Shown piece by piece: positions 18,267-25,084 of a stretch of DNA of 25,084 nucleotides. This DNA is from CBFHMJ01 sp965656875 (lineage in GTDB: Bacteria > Pseudomonadota > Gammaproteobacteria > Enterobacterales > Alteromonadaceae), in the NCBI GenBank assembly GCA_965656875.1, contig CBFHMJ010000040.1, positions 1 to 25,084 on the forward strand. Direction: 5' to 3'. The notes under the pieces were generated by a model. It was not told the DNA's origin. It saw only the letters and a list, made by a program, of their open reading frames with translations, and ran no database searches. The position numbers and the translations under genes were made by a program. Positions within the stretch are counted from its first letter, which is position 1, and each line of letters opens with the position of its first letter.

Positions 18267-18297
18267 CTCGCGCACATACAAAGAAAAGGTAATAGTC

Positions 18298-19146
18298 ATG
18301 ATTAACCGAATACTGGTTCTGACCATCTTATTTTATTTTCCTCAAGCATTATCAGCTAGTTACGATACCAGCTATTCAACAGGCAGTGATAGTTATCGAT
18401 TAAACATCGAATACCCAGATGATGGTTATGGCGGTATTATTGAATTTATTACCTATCACGAAAAAACACCTTTATATATTGGTAACTCACAAAATATCGT
18501 CGAAACCATGTCAACATGCAGAAGCGAAAGGCCAGCGGTTTATCCGGTTAACGCTTTTGATAAACAAATGGGTTGGATGGTAGTAGCCCAGGGATCATGT
18601 GACGACATATCAAAAAAAATTGTCGCTTTGATATCTCCCAGAGAATCAAAATATGAAAAAGCCATCAGTACAGATGTCACCGTTTTCTATTCCGATAACA
18701 CACCCATAATTACACCAGTCCTTTACGGCGCAGATATCCGTTTCTATCAGCGCATTAAGGGGCGGAATAACAAAGCTCCAAACGTTTTGTTGCCAAGAAA
18801 ATTTACGGTAAAGCAAAATCGTTATAAAACATCGGTTAAAAAAGGCGACATTTTGCCAGATCTGCTCACAGCTGAAGTGGGTCAAACAAACTTTTGGCAA
18901 GATGCTGATTTTCTGTCTTTTTACCTTGTAGGATTAAGTGACAATAAACCCGAACTAATGAGCCACGCACTACTTCATTATTACAATCCACTGAACACAA
19001 AACACTACGAAGGCCATCTTCAAAAAGCAGATAAAAATACATTAGAAGACATTGTTACTTTAATGCGAATGAACAAAGTATCACTGGAAGAAATCAGGAA
19101 AGCTTTACTGTTTTTATGGCAAGAAGACATCTATTTAATCAAATAG
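18298..19146 (+). CDS. Unknown secreted protein
   Basis: 282 residues from ATG at 18298, chosen because AAAGG lies 8 bases upstream and a clean signal peptide follows (MINRILVLTILFYFPQALSA, cleavage likely after LSA). The open frame extends to 18151 but would read through a repeat and lacks a ribosome site. The mature protein is rich in Tyr and Asp near the start, has two cysteines (STC and GSC) that could pair, and a helical C-terminal part (about 230-280). I recognise no domain. Its stop codon is followed 16 bases later by a palindrome (19163-19191) that may terminate transcription. Confidence 0.8.
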   Translation: MINRILVLTILFYFPQALSASYDTSYSTGSDSYRLNIEYPDDGYGGIIEFITYHEKTPLYIGNSQNIVETMSTCRSERPAVYPVNAFDKQMGWMVVAQGSCDDISKKIVALISPRESKYEKAISTDVTVFYSDNTPIITPVLYGADIRFYQRIKGRNNKAPNVLLPRKFTVKQNRYKTSVKKGDILPDLLTAEVGQTNFWQDADFLSFYLVGLSDNKPELMSHALLHYYNPLNTKHYEGHLQKADKNTLEDIVTLMRMNKVSLEEIRKALLFLWQEDIYLIK

Positions 19147-19162
19147 TGAAAAAATCTTTGTA

Positions 19163-19191
19163 GGACACCCATCATAAACAAGTGAGTGTCC
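19163..19191. repeat. REP-like palindrome after the secreted protein gene
   Basis: GGACACCCA, 11 bases, TGAGTGTCC, starting 16 bases after the stop codon. Confidence 0.85.
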
Positions 19192-19242
19192 TGTTTAAAT
19201 TTATCATCCAGTCCAGACACTAAGAGAATACGACTGAATTTT

Positions 19243-19752
19243 ATGCTAATTCCTTCATTAACAACTGAACGACTAGAACTGATACCGCCAAGTTTGAGCT
19301 GCCAGCATCTATACAATACATTCTATATGGATGCCCATGCATCAGAGATGTATGGTGGTCCATTAACAGAAGAACAAACATTCGGCCGATTGAAAGCCGA
19401 CATTGGCAGTTGGTATTTACTGGGGTTTGGTATTTGGATCATCAAAAGGAAGTCCGATCAAAAATTACTTGGAACGTGCGGTTTTTGGCAAGGAGCTAAC
19501 TGGCCTCGTGAATTAACCTGGTGGTTGCTTCCAGAGGCAAGAGGTACTGGATTTGCTCAGGAAGCATCCAAAGCCGCAATTCGTTATGCCTATGAACACT
19601 TCGAATGGCAAGTTGTTGAAACTTATATGAATGATGAAAATGATGCCGCCCGAAAACTCGTAGAACGACTGGGAGGAATCAAAAATCGCAGAGAATTATT
19701 TCCTGATAAATTTTCCAGAGATATTTACCAAATACCATTTTCAGAAGATTAA
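19243..19752 (+). CDS. GNAT-family N-acetyltransferase (RimJ/RimL type)
   Basis: 169 residues from ATG at 19243 (MLIPSLTTERLELIPPS). The open frame continues to a GTG at 19186, but that GTG is part of a repeat arm, so I reject it. The RimJ/RimL signature TTERLELIPP at the start, LLGTCGFW in the central strand, and the acetyl-CoA binding stretch LPEARGTGFAQEASKAAIRYA are typical, as is ENDAARKLVERLGG near the end. The family transfers acetyl from acetyl-CoA to an amino group, on ribosomal protein N termini or on small molecules; the substrate is unknown. Upstream Shine-Dalgarno is weak. It sits between two palindromes. Confidence 0.9.
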   Translation: MLIPSLTTERLELIPPSLSCQHLYNTFYMDAHASEMYGGPLTEEQTFGRLKADIGSWYLLGFGIWIIKRKSDQKLLGTCGFWQGANWPRELTWWLLPEARGTGFAQEASKAAIRYAYEHFEWQVVETYMNDENDAARKLVERLGGIKNRRELFPDKFSRDIYQIPFSED

Positions 19753-19798
19753 ACACGCTTTTCGTATCCATACTCTCCCAATGTTACTAATGCTATGT

Positions 19799-19827
19799 GG
19801 ACACCCATGTTTTTAAGGTGGGTGTCC
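19799..19827. repeat. REP-like palindrome after the GNAT gene
   Basis: Perfect arms GGACACCCA/TGGGTGTCC with the 11-base spacer TGTTTTTAAGG, starting 46 bases after the stop codon. Confidence 0.92.
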
Positions 19828-20021
19828 TCGTTAATCTCTTAAAACAAGATAAACAATTAACATTCTGAATTAGGAATTAATTTATTAATAATGACACGTA
19901 TAAATTTCTTCTTTTTAAGGTTTTCATTTGATTATTTTGAAACCCACCCAGATATGCACTCAATAAAAAATGAGCGCTTTTTCAGTCACGTTCAAACCAT
20001 TGCTAATATGGATAGTTAACA

Positions 20022-20050
20022 GGACACCCATGTTTTTAAGATGGGTGTCC
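20022..20050. repeat. REP-like palindrome, near-identical to the previous copy
   Basis: Perfect arms; the spacer TGTTTTTAAGA differs from the copy at 19799 by one base. This suggests recent spread. Confidence 0.92.
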
Positions 20051-20193
20051 TGATAAACGCTGACTAAGCACATAAACTTTTCTAACAAGAAAACTTCCGG
20101 TATAACAACGATTCACCATTCAAGAAACGACCAGTATGTAGTGGCACAATAAATATCCATTACATCTACGTCGAGTCATTCGAGAAAAATGCC

Positions 20194-21018
20194 ATGTATC
20201 CACTTACTCAAACAACACTCGCTGTCGCCCTCTTCGTCTCAGGTTATGTTCAAGCCACCTGCCCCATTCTCCCCGGCTACTGGCAAACCCCGGACAAATC
20301 ACACACCGAACACTGGCAGCAAACAACACCCGAAACACTCAAAGGAACAGGTATCACTCGCCGGAAGGACAAGCCACCGTTTGTCGAATCTCTGCAATTA
20401 ATCACCCTCGCAGGCGACACCTATTACCTGGCGAAAACCCCACAAAACCCCATGCCCGTGCCTTTTAAGCAACAACGCTGCACAACATCAGAAGCCATTT
20501 TTACCAATCCAACACACGATTTCCCCACCAAACTCCACTACAAGCTAAATGGAAATACACTCACCGTAGATGTCACAGGTGCGAATAACAAGGGGTTCAC
20601 GCTTAACTACGTTCGCCAACCTGAACCGCTGGCAACAAAGGACGCAACACCATCAAACAGCGACATCGTGCGCCACTATCTGGCCGGATGGAATCAACAA
20701 AACATCGAAGCTATGGCGCAATACATGGACTCGTCTATTAAATGGATGAGCGTCGCTGAAGACCAACTGACTACCGAGACCAGCAACAAAGCCGCCTTAA
20801 TCACCCTGCTAAAAGACTATTTCAAAACCACCAGCATCACCTCAACGCTGGAAGCCGTAACAGAAGCCGGTGACATGGTTTCCGTGATTGAAAAAGCCCA
20901 GTGGACAACAAACGGTAAGGTGCAATCACAATGCAGCCCAGCGCTTTACGAGCTCAACGATAAGAAAATTAAAAACGTCTGGTATTTTCCGGTGGTGGAA
21001 TGTCCGGGCAAGCCATGA
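20194..21018 (+). CDS. Secreted DUF6265 plus SnoaL-like (NTF2-fold) protein
   Basis: 274 residues with an N-terminal signal peptide (cleavage likely near VQA at residue 21). The first half reads LPGYWQTPDKSHTEHWQQ, then an FTNPTHDFPTKLHYKL block with a VDVTG strand, which matches the DUF6265 pattern (W....E.W......G, F.NP.HDFP..I.Y). The second half (about 155-274) begins SDIVRHYLAGWNQQNIEAMAQYM and fits a SnoaL-like or NTF2-fold domain. The combination suggests a periplasmic small-molecule-binding protein of unknown role. Cysteines near residues 23 and 95, and two near the C terminus, may form disulphides. It is followed by a weak inverted repeat between convergent genes. Confidence 0.82.
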   Translation: MYPLTQTTLAVALFVSGYVQATCPILPGYWQTPDKSHTEHWQQTTPETLKGTGITRRKDKPPFVESLQLITLAGDTYYLAKTPQNPMPVPFKQQRCTTSEAIFTNPTHDFPTKLHYKLNGNTLTVDVTGANNKGFTLNYVRQPEPLATKDATPSNSDIVRHYLAGWNQQNIEAMAQYMDSSIKWMSVAEDQLTTETSNKAALITLLKDYFKTTSITSTLEAVTEAGDMVSVIEKAQWTTNGKVQSQCSPALYELNDKKIKNVWYFPVVECPGKP

Positions 21019-21078
21019 CAAGGAATGAGAATAAGAAAAGAAAGAATATCAGGAGAGCAAAAGGGAAAAGCAATAACA

Positions 21079-21114
21079 CTTCCGGCAACGCAAAATAATC
21101 AGCAAAACCGGAAG
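21079..21114. terminator. Possible bidirectional terminator between convergent genes
   Basis: CTTCCGG (21079-21085) and CCGGAAG (21108-21114) form 7-base arms with a 22-base spacer, between two genes that point at each other. There is no U-run, so intrinsic termination is doubtful. Confidence 0.25.
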
Positions 21115-21157
21115 CATTTAACAATATCGAAAGACTAACAGACCTTAATTGTGGTCA

Positions 21158-21616
21158 TTAAGCCTCGTCTTCCTCAGGAACATCACCGTATTCCAACAAG
21201 TTCAGGTATGCATAGCTCATTTCAAAAGCCGCTTGCTGCATTTTCTTCAGCTCGGTATCACGAAAATCAACCGGTAGCGGGTTACGTTTGATCAGCGCTT
21301 TCATCTGTTGTGCTGGCATCAGGTATGTTTCAACTGAATCAATCAACTGAAGCGCCGCTTCAATTTTAAAACCGGTTGAACTCCCCGCGAATTTACCCTT
21401 TGTCTGACGCGGTTTAATCACAATGTGATCCACTTTGTAATCTTCCATCAACTTAGAAAAAGCAAAATGGAACTTCTGTACAGATTCCTGATCTTCATCA
21501 TTCGTCAGCATCATCGTGCGCACCCGACAATCCGGAATATCAAACACACCATCAGACATCGACATTAAGCAAATAATCGCTTCACGTCCCTTAATTTCTA
21601 CGCCACATACACGCAT
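21158..21616 (-). CDS. DUF3010 family protein
   Basis: 152 residues. The start MRVCGVEIKGREAIICLM, the central VDHIVIKPRQTKGKFAGSSTGFKIEAALQL and the acidic C terminus match the DUF3010 family of gammaproteobacteria. The alternation of a GVE..G strand with a later HIVIK strand suggests an RNase-H/RuvC-like fold, but no function is established that I know of. AGGAA precedes the ATG by about 7 bases. It is divergent from the SDR gene, sharing a 269-base control region. Confidence 0.88.
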   Translation of the reverse strand: MRVCGVEIKGREAIICLMSMSDGVFDIPDCRVRTMMLTNDEDQESVQKFHFAFSKLMEDYKVDHIVIKPRQTKGKFAGSSTGFKIEAALQLIDSVETYLMPAQQMKALIKRNPLPVDFRDTELKKMQQAAFEMSYAYLNLLEYGDVPEEDEA

Positions 21617-21885
21617 CGTATTTCCTACATTATTAATTCTGGTTCAATGGTCCGCGATTATAGCCGAATTCCCGCCACAATGGCGCATCAAAGTACAGAA
21701 TATGTCACTGCCGAAAATTCAAAGGAGTTAATTTCCACAGTTATTAATAAATCATTCATGATATGCTGCGCGCCGCCATACCCTATTCATGGTATAGGCT
21801 TATTAATTATTAACATTCATGATGTGCGACCAGCGCCCCCACTGGATTAACAATTCACATCAATTTCATGACGAAGGTGATAAAC
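21617..21885. promoter_or_regulatory. Divergent control region with three phased ATTCATG sites
   Basis: Between DUF3010 (minus) and SDR (plus). ATTCATG occurs at 21754-21760, 21785-21791 and 21815-21821, spaced 31 and 30 bases, each followed by [AG]T[AG]T. Flanks are rich in TTATTAAT-like sequence. Same-face phasing (about three helical turns) fits a regulator binding cooperatively. AAGGTGA before the SDR ATG is a good ribosome site. Confidence 0.45.
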
Positions 21886-22608
21886 ATGAGTAAGCAGGTT
21901 TTAATTACAGGCGGCAACGCAGGTATTGGTTTCGCCACCGCGCAGTTATTTAAGCAGCAAGGCTATGCAGTAACAATTACCGGTCGTGATGAGCAACGAT
22001 TGAACGACGCCGCCAACGAACTCGGTGTCGACGCCATTTTATGTGATATGTCAGACATTGCCGGACAACAACAAATCATCGAAAAATTTGCTGAAACCGG
22101 CCTGGACGCCCTGGTACTTAACGCCGCGCTGGCCACCTTTATGCCAATTGATATCAGTGAATCCAGCCATTTTGATCAATACACAGCAGCCAACTTAGAA
22201 GGCCCGTATTTCCTGATCAAAAACCTGTTACCCGCTCTGAAGAAAAAGCAAGGTGCTGTCACTGTTATCACCTCTGCGGTGGTCGATAATGGCCTGCCCA
22301 ATGCCAGCCTGTATGCCATGACAAAAGGTGGAATGGATGCCCTTGTTCGCAGCCTCGCTGTCGAATTCGCTCCGCAACACGTCCGCATCAACGCGGTGGC
22401 ACCAGGCGCAGTCGATACCCCAATTCTTAGCAAACTTGGCATTCCACCAGAACAACTGGCAGAAATTCGCCAACAACAAGAAGCTATGATCCCGCTAGGT
22501 CGATACGGCCAACCCGCCGAAATCGCGCAAGTGGTTCACGCTCAGATCAAATGTAGCTATGTCACCGGCGCAACCTGGGCCGTTGATGGTGGTGTAAACG
22601 CCATTTAA
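21886..22608 (+). CDS. SDR family NAD(P)-dependent oxidoreductase
   Basis: 240 residues, a classical short-chain dehydrogenase. The cofactor loop is TGGNAGIG (8-15), followed by ITGRDEQR (31-38), where Arg34 favours NADP(H). LVLNAAL (77-83) is the NAG-type motif, and the catalytic set is Asn103, Ser130, Tyr143 and Lys147 (YAMTK). VAPGAVDTP is the usual PG motif after the active site. Start ATG 21886 was chosen for AAGGTGA; the frame opens earlier at 21868. Substrate unknown. It is followed by an Old Yellow Enzyme homologue on the same strand after 104 bases with a hairpin between them; the two reductases may act on related enones or ketones. Confidence 0.93.
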   Translation: MSKQVLITGGNAGIGFATAQLFKQQGYAVTITGRDEQRLNDAANELGVDAILCDMSDIAGQQQIIEKFAETGLDALVLNAALATFMPIDISESSHFDQYTAANLEGPYFLIKNLLPALKKKQGAVTVITSAVVDNGLPNASLYAMTKGGMDALVRSLAVEFAPQHVRINAVAPGAVDTPILSKLGIPPEQLAEIRQQQEAMIPLGRYGQPAEIAQVVHAQIKCSYVTGATWAVDGGVNAI

Positions 22609-22617
22609 TCCCCTAAG

Positions 22618-22649
22618 TGCGCAACTAACTCTCGTCAGTTGGTTGCGCA
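22618..22649 (+). terminator. Strong hairpin between SDR and ene-reductase genes
   Basis: TGCGCAACTAACT and AGTTGGTTGCGCA form a 13-base-pair stem (one G-U pair in RNA) with a 6-base loop, 9 bases after the SDR stop. There is no U-tract, so it may be an attenuating or mRNA-stabilising structure rather than a full terminator. Confidence 0.5.
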
Positions 22650-22712
22650 ATGTACATTGACAACCGCACCGTCTGCCCTTACCGTGCAGTTTTACACCAC
22701 GGGACACACTGC

Positions 22713-23939
22713 ATGCACTCCGTTGTCTTCACACCCTTCGAATTACCCTGCGGACTCACCCTTAAAAACCGACTCGCTAAAGCCGCAATGGAAGAAAATC
22801 TCGCCAATGCCCACAGCGCCCCCGACAAACCCATTTTCACCCTGTACAAACAATGGGCCAACGGTGGAGCCGGATTGATCATCACTGGCAATGTGATGAT
22901 TGATGGACTCGCCATGACGGGCCCTGGTGGCATCGTGTTAGACGGTGATTGCGAACTTGCACCCTTCCGCCAGTGGGCCAAAGAAGCCAGCGTTAACGAC
23001 AGCCGAATCATCATGCAAATCAACCATCCTGGCCGCCAGGTTTACGCCGCGATGAAAGGTAAAGCCCTTGCCCCGTCTGCGATTCCGCTCGATCTCGGTA
23101 AACACTCTAAACTCTTCGCTCACCCCACAGAAATGACCCAGACCGACATTGACGATGTTATCGAACGCTTTGTGATCACCGCGACACGCGCAGAAAAAGC
23201 CGGTTTTCACGGTGTTGAAGTTCACGCGGCCCACGGCTACCTGCTCGCACAGTTTCTCTCGCCACTCACCAACAAACGTAACGACGAATGGGGAGGAACA
23301 CTCGAAAACCGCGCTCGCTTACTACTCACCATCGTCAAAAAGATTCGCGCCTTTGTTAATAAACGCTTTGCCGTCGCCGTTAAACTCAACTCCGCCGATT
23401 TCCAACACGGCGGGTTTGAACCAGACGATGCCCTGCAAGTCGTTAAATGGCTCGAACCCCTCGGTGTAGATTTCATCGAACTCTCCGGCGGCAGCTATGA
23501 ATCCCCCGCCATGCAAGGCCGCACCGCCGATGAACGCACCCTTGCCCGCGAAGCCTGGTTTTTAGAATTCGCCCAACAAATCGCTCAACATACCAATCTG
23601 GATATCATGACCACCGGCGGCATCAACCGCCTGCCCACCGCCGAACACGTCGTCAATGCAGGCGTTCCCCTTGTCGGCATGGCCACAGCACTCGCTTTAA
23701 CGCCCAACCTCCCCAATCAATGGCGAGAAAATCCCAACGCCAAAGCCACGCCACCTACACCCAACTGGCGCAACAAAACCCTGAACGCCCTCGCCGTCAT
23801 GTCGATCATCAAACGCCAGTTACGCCGCCTCAGTCAGGGAAAACCCACCCGCAAACACCTGTCGCCGTTGATATCACTGGTGATAGGACAGATAAGAATG
23901 AAGAAATTGGTGAAGAGGTATAAGCGAAGAAAGTTATAG
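22713..23939 (+). CDS. NADH:flavin oxidoreductase, Old Yellow Enzyme family
   Basis: 408 residues from ATG at 22713 (MHSVVFTPFELPCG), where family homology begins; an earlier ATG at 22650 directly abuts a hairpin and lacks a ribosome site. It is a TIM-barrel FMN enzyme: LKNRLAKAAMEENLA at 17-31, IITGNVMID at 56-64, QINHPGRQ at 102-109, then the signature HAAHGYLLAQFLSP (171-184) with the substrate-binding His171/His174 pair, RNDEWGGTLENRARL at 189-203 and TTGGI with GMATAL for phosphate binding. These enzymes reduce activated C=C bonds using NAD(P)H. The basic C-terminal tail (about 370-408) goes beyond the barrel. Likely co-transcribed with the SDR if the hairpin is leaky. Confidence 0.93.
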   Translation: MHSVVFTPFELPCGLTLKNRLAKAAMEENLANAHSAPDKPIFTLYKQWANGGAGLIITGNVMIDGLAMTGPGGIVLDGDCELAPFRQWAKEASVNDSRIIMQINHPGRQVYAAMKGKALAPSAIPLDLGKHSKLFAHPTEMTQTDIDDVIERFVITATRAEKAGFHGVEVHAAHGYLLAQFLSPLTNKRNDEWGGTLENRARLLLTIVKKIRAFVNKRFAVAVKLNSADFQHGGFEPDDALQVVKWLEPLGVDFIELSGGSYESPAMQGRTADERTLAREAWFLEFAQQIAQHTNLDIMTTGGINRLPTAEHVVNAGVPLVGMATALALTPNLPNQWRENPNAKATPPTPNWRNKTLNALAVMSIIKRQLRRLSQGKPTRKHLSPLISLVIGQIRMKKLVKRYKRRKL

Positions 23940-24000
23940 TTTTTTATGTATTGATTTCAAATATGATAAATTGCTATTTTAGGTACTTTGTTTAAACGGC

Positions 24001-24006
24001 TATAAT
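24001..24006 (+). promoter_or_regulatory. Likely -10 box (TATAAT) of the 2OG oxygenase gene
   Basis: TATAAT lies 17 bases before the ATG at 24023; AAAGG sits between them. The -35 region is not clear, and the short leader makes this tentative. Confidence 0.4.
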
Positions 24007-24022
24007 TAACCAAAGGTACTAT

Positions 24023-24781
24023 ATGAATACTTCCACACCAATGGTGTTACACAGAGTATTATCAACTACAAAAAAATTTGATTACCGACAACTGGGAGAA
24101 TCTAATCAAAGTAAGTTTCTTGACCAAGGATTTATAGTTCATGAAAATTTTCTGTCTAATGATGACATCCTAGAATTACAAGATTTAGCTAAAGAACTAA
24201 GCTCCTACTCGCATACTAATAAGTATTTCTTTTCTATTTATGGTTATCCGATAACAGAACCTTCAAATGATCTATCTCAAACTCCAACAGAAACATATTC
24301 TTCAGTTTTAGGAGGAGAGCATTTAACCAACCTAAAACCAGGCGAACTATTCAGTGCAAAAAACTTTTTAGAATATTTGAAAGGGCTATTTGATTACAAA
24401 CATATCTATGGCTTCCTATATCCCAAGGCAGCAATTACGATGACTTATATGAGACAAGGCAACATTGTCGATTGGCACTTCGATAAACATAATATTGTCT
24501 GTATTTTACCCATCTATCAATCTTCGAACGGAGGAGAGTTTGATATCGTCCCTAATTTAAGAGGGAACGAAAGTTCTATACGGGAATACCTTGGAGGACA
24601 AAATAGCTACACTAATGTAAATTTAGAAATAGGGGATCTCATAATCTTAAATGGTAAACGTTCCCTGCATAGAGTACGGAAAATATTATCGAATGATTTA
24701 AGAGTTTCCTTAATTTTAAGTTTTGACAAGTATAACGACTTTCAAATTAGTCCTGACGACTTAAAAGTTAGATATGGATAA
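24023..24781 (+). CDS. 2-oxoglutarate/Fe(II)-dependent oxygenase
   Basis: 252 residues. The metal site reads DWHFDKH (His152, Asp154) with a distal His216 in SLHRV, and Arg227 in LRVSLILSFD is placed to bind 2-oxoglutarate. The GGEFDIVPNLR stretch (170-180) after the HxD strand is typical of the double-stranded beta-helix family that includes amino-acid hydroxylases of the ArpA/BesD sort. Asp154 rather than Gly argues for hydroxylation and against halogenation. AAAGG precedes the ATG. The gene is clearly more AT-rich than the upstream oxidoreductases and lies next to an IS66-family end, so recent transfer is likely. It is too far from the NRPS (about 11 kb from the start of that operon) to claim a tailoring role. 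Confidence 0.85.
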   Translation: MNTSTPMVLHRVLSTTKKFDYRQLGESNQSKFLDQGFIVHENFLSNDDILELQDLAKELSSYSHTNKYFFSIYGYPITEPSNDLSQTPTETYSSVLGGEHLTNLKPGELFSAKNFLEYLKGLFDYKHIYGFLYPKAAITMTYMRQGNIVDWHFDKHNIVCILPIYQSSNGGEFDIVPNLRGNESSIREYLGGQNSYTNVNLEIGDLIILNGKRSLHRVRKILSNDLRVSLILSFDKYNDFQISPDDLKVRYG

Positions 24782-24927
24782 TACTTAATAAATACTTCTT
24801 CTCTAATTGACCTCTGTAGCTTAACAACCAACTTTCTAAACAAAACAAATTAGTTCCTATAATATCTATTTTTTGTTTTCAAATTAGGTAACCGTCCGGT
24901 GGTGGCATCTTGAATAACTTTAGATTA

Positions 24928-24962
24928 AGTGCCCACTTGTTTTAAGTGGACACTACTTTTTT
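24928..24962 (+). terminator. Rho-independent-like terminator at the IS66 edge
   Basis: AGTGCCCACTT and AAGTGGACACT make an 11-base stem with one mismatch and a 5-base loop, followed two bases later by six T. It would stop plus-strand transcription entering the element from the oxygenase gene. Arms and loop length differ from the 29-base repeat family. Confidence 0.5.
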
Positions 24963-25084
24963 AGAGAGCGTCTGTTGGTAAGGTCAGTGTTAAGTCTATA
25001 TTCCACGGTAGCAGTTCATCGATTCGATTTATCGGGTGCTGACCAATACGTTTGAGTACCGCTGTCAGATAGTGACTGGGATTA
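24961..25084 (-). CDS. IS66-family transposase (TnpC), C-terminal end only
   Basis: 41 codons plus one base are visible, ending in TAA. The translation NPSHYLTAVLKRIGQHPINR continuing to IDELLPWNI is the characteristic C terminus of IS66 transposases (the IDELLPWN tail). The N-terminal and catalytic DDE parts are outside the window, so intactness is unknown. Confidence 0.85.
   Translation of the reverse strand, partial: NPSHYLTAVLKRIGQHPINRIDELLPWNIDLTLTLPTDAL

Larger units (their letters stand above)
19753..20193. other. Intergenic region with two REP-like palindromes
   Basis: No supported gene in 441 bases. Two near-identical palindromes (19799-19827, 20022-20050) are separated by 194 AT-rich bases. 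The first, 46 bases after the GNAT stop, could act as a terminator. The region upstream of 20194 must contain the promoter of the next gene; no clear boxes are seen. Confidence 0.6.
24888..25084 (-). mobile_element. End of an IS66-family insertion sequence
   Basis: The sequence GTAACCGTCCGGTGG at 24888 looks like an IS66-family terminal repeat (GTAA start), and the C-terminal end of the transposase follows 73 bases inside. The eight bases before it (CAAATTAG) are the candidate target duplication. The rest of the element lies beyond the right edge, so the other end cannot be checked. Confidence 0.65.

Noticed and set aside
18151..18297. Longer start for the secreted protein
   Set aside because: It would read through a repeat and put about 49 residues before a clear signal peptide; ATG 18298 has a ribosome site.
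19186..19242. Longer GNAT start at GTG 19186
   Set aside because: The GTG and the next codons lie in a repeat arm, and the family's N-terminal motif begins right after ATG 19243.
22650..22712. Ene-reductase start at ATG 22650
   Set aside because: It directly follows a strong hairpin, lacks a ribosome site, and the extra residues do not match the family.
24023..24781. Fe/2OG halogenase
   Set aside because: The metal motif is His-Phe-Asp; halogenases of this type have Gly in place of Asp.
24928..24954. Another member of the 29-base palindrome family
   Set aside because: Arms are AGTGCCCACTT/AAGTGGACACT with a 5-base loop followed by a T-run, which fits a terminator, not the fixed 11-base spacer.

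Overview
The window looks like chromosomal DNA of a gammaproteobacterium, possibly marine. The grounds are the kinds of families present (DUF3010, a PvdE/SyrD-type exporter, a REP-associated transposase, an IS66 end) and the mid-range base composition. I cannot name the genus.

Layout. (1) Positions 1-13039, all on the minus strand, hold a peptide biosynthesis operon read as acylase -> exporter -> non-ribosomal peptide synthetase (NRPS): a penicillin-acylase-family protein, a cyclic-peptide-type ABC exporter and a giant NRPS that runs off the left edge. The visible NRPS is C-A-T / C-A-T / C-A. Pocket residues read by hand predict Gly - Ser - Gly. (2) Positions 13040-15547 hold a 632-base AT-rich control region, a lipoprotein with 34-residue helical repeats, and a divergent protein that looks like a nuclease-type toxin. 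(3) Positions 15548-20193 are an accessory stretch: a TonB-like protein with a (Glu-Pro)19 tract, a REP-associated tyrosine transposase (RAYT), an unknown secreted protein and a GNAT acetyltransferase, with eight complete copies of a small palindrome lying between them. (4) Positions 20194-23939 hold ordinary genes: a secreted DUF6265/SnoaL-like protein, DUF3010, an SDR oxidoreductase and an Old Yellow Enzyme homologue. (5) Positions 24023-25084 hold an AT-rich 2OG-Fe(II) oxygenase and the end of an IS66-family element.

The most striking signal is the palindrome family. Each unit is 29 bases: GGACACCCA, exactly 11 bases of spacer, then TGGGTGTCC. Ten complete copies are present. Eight cluster around the RAYT gene, as expected for a REP/RAYT pair. 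The other two lie as a doublet inside the NRPS gene, where they are translated in frame and add about 28-30 residues to the carrier (T) domain of module 2 without destroying its Ser site. A third NRPS site in the C domain of module 2 keeps one arm plus identical flank (17 bases identical to the doublet edge). This looks like a RAYT-mobilised repeat that colonises coding sequence as a tolerated peptide insertion.

Other points: the third NRPS module is much more GC-rich than modules 1-2, with the change near position 2290 at a domain border. The acylase has lost its family's usual GSN nucleophile context.
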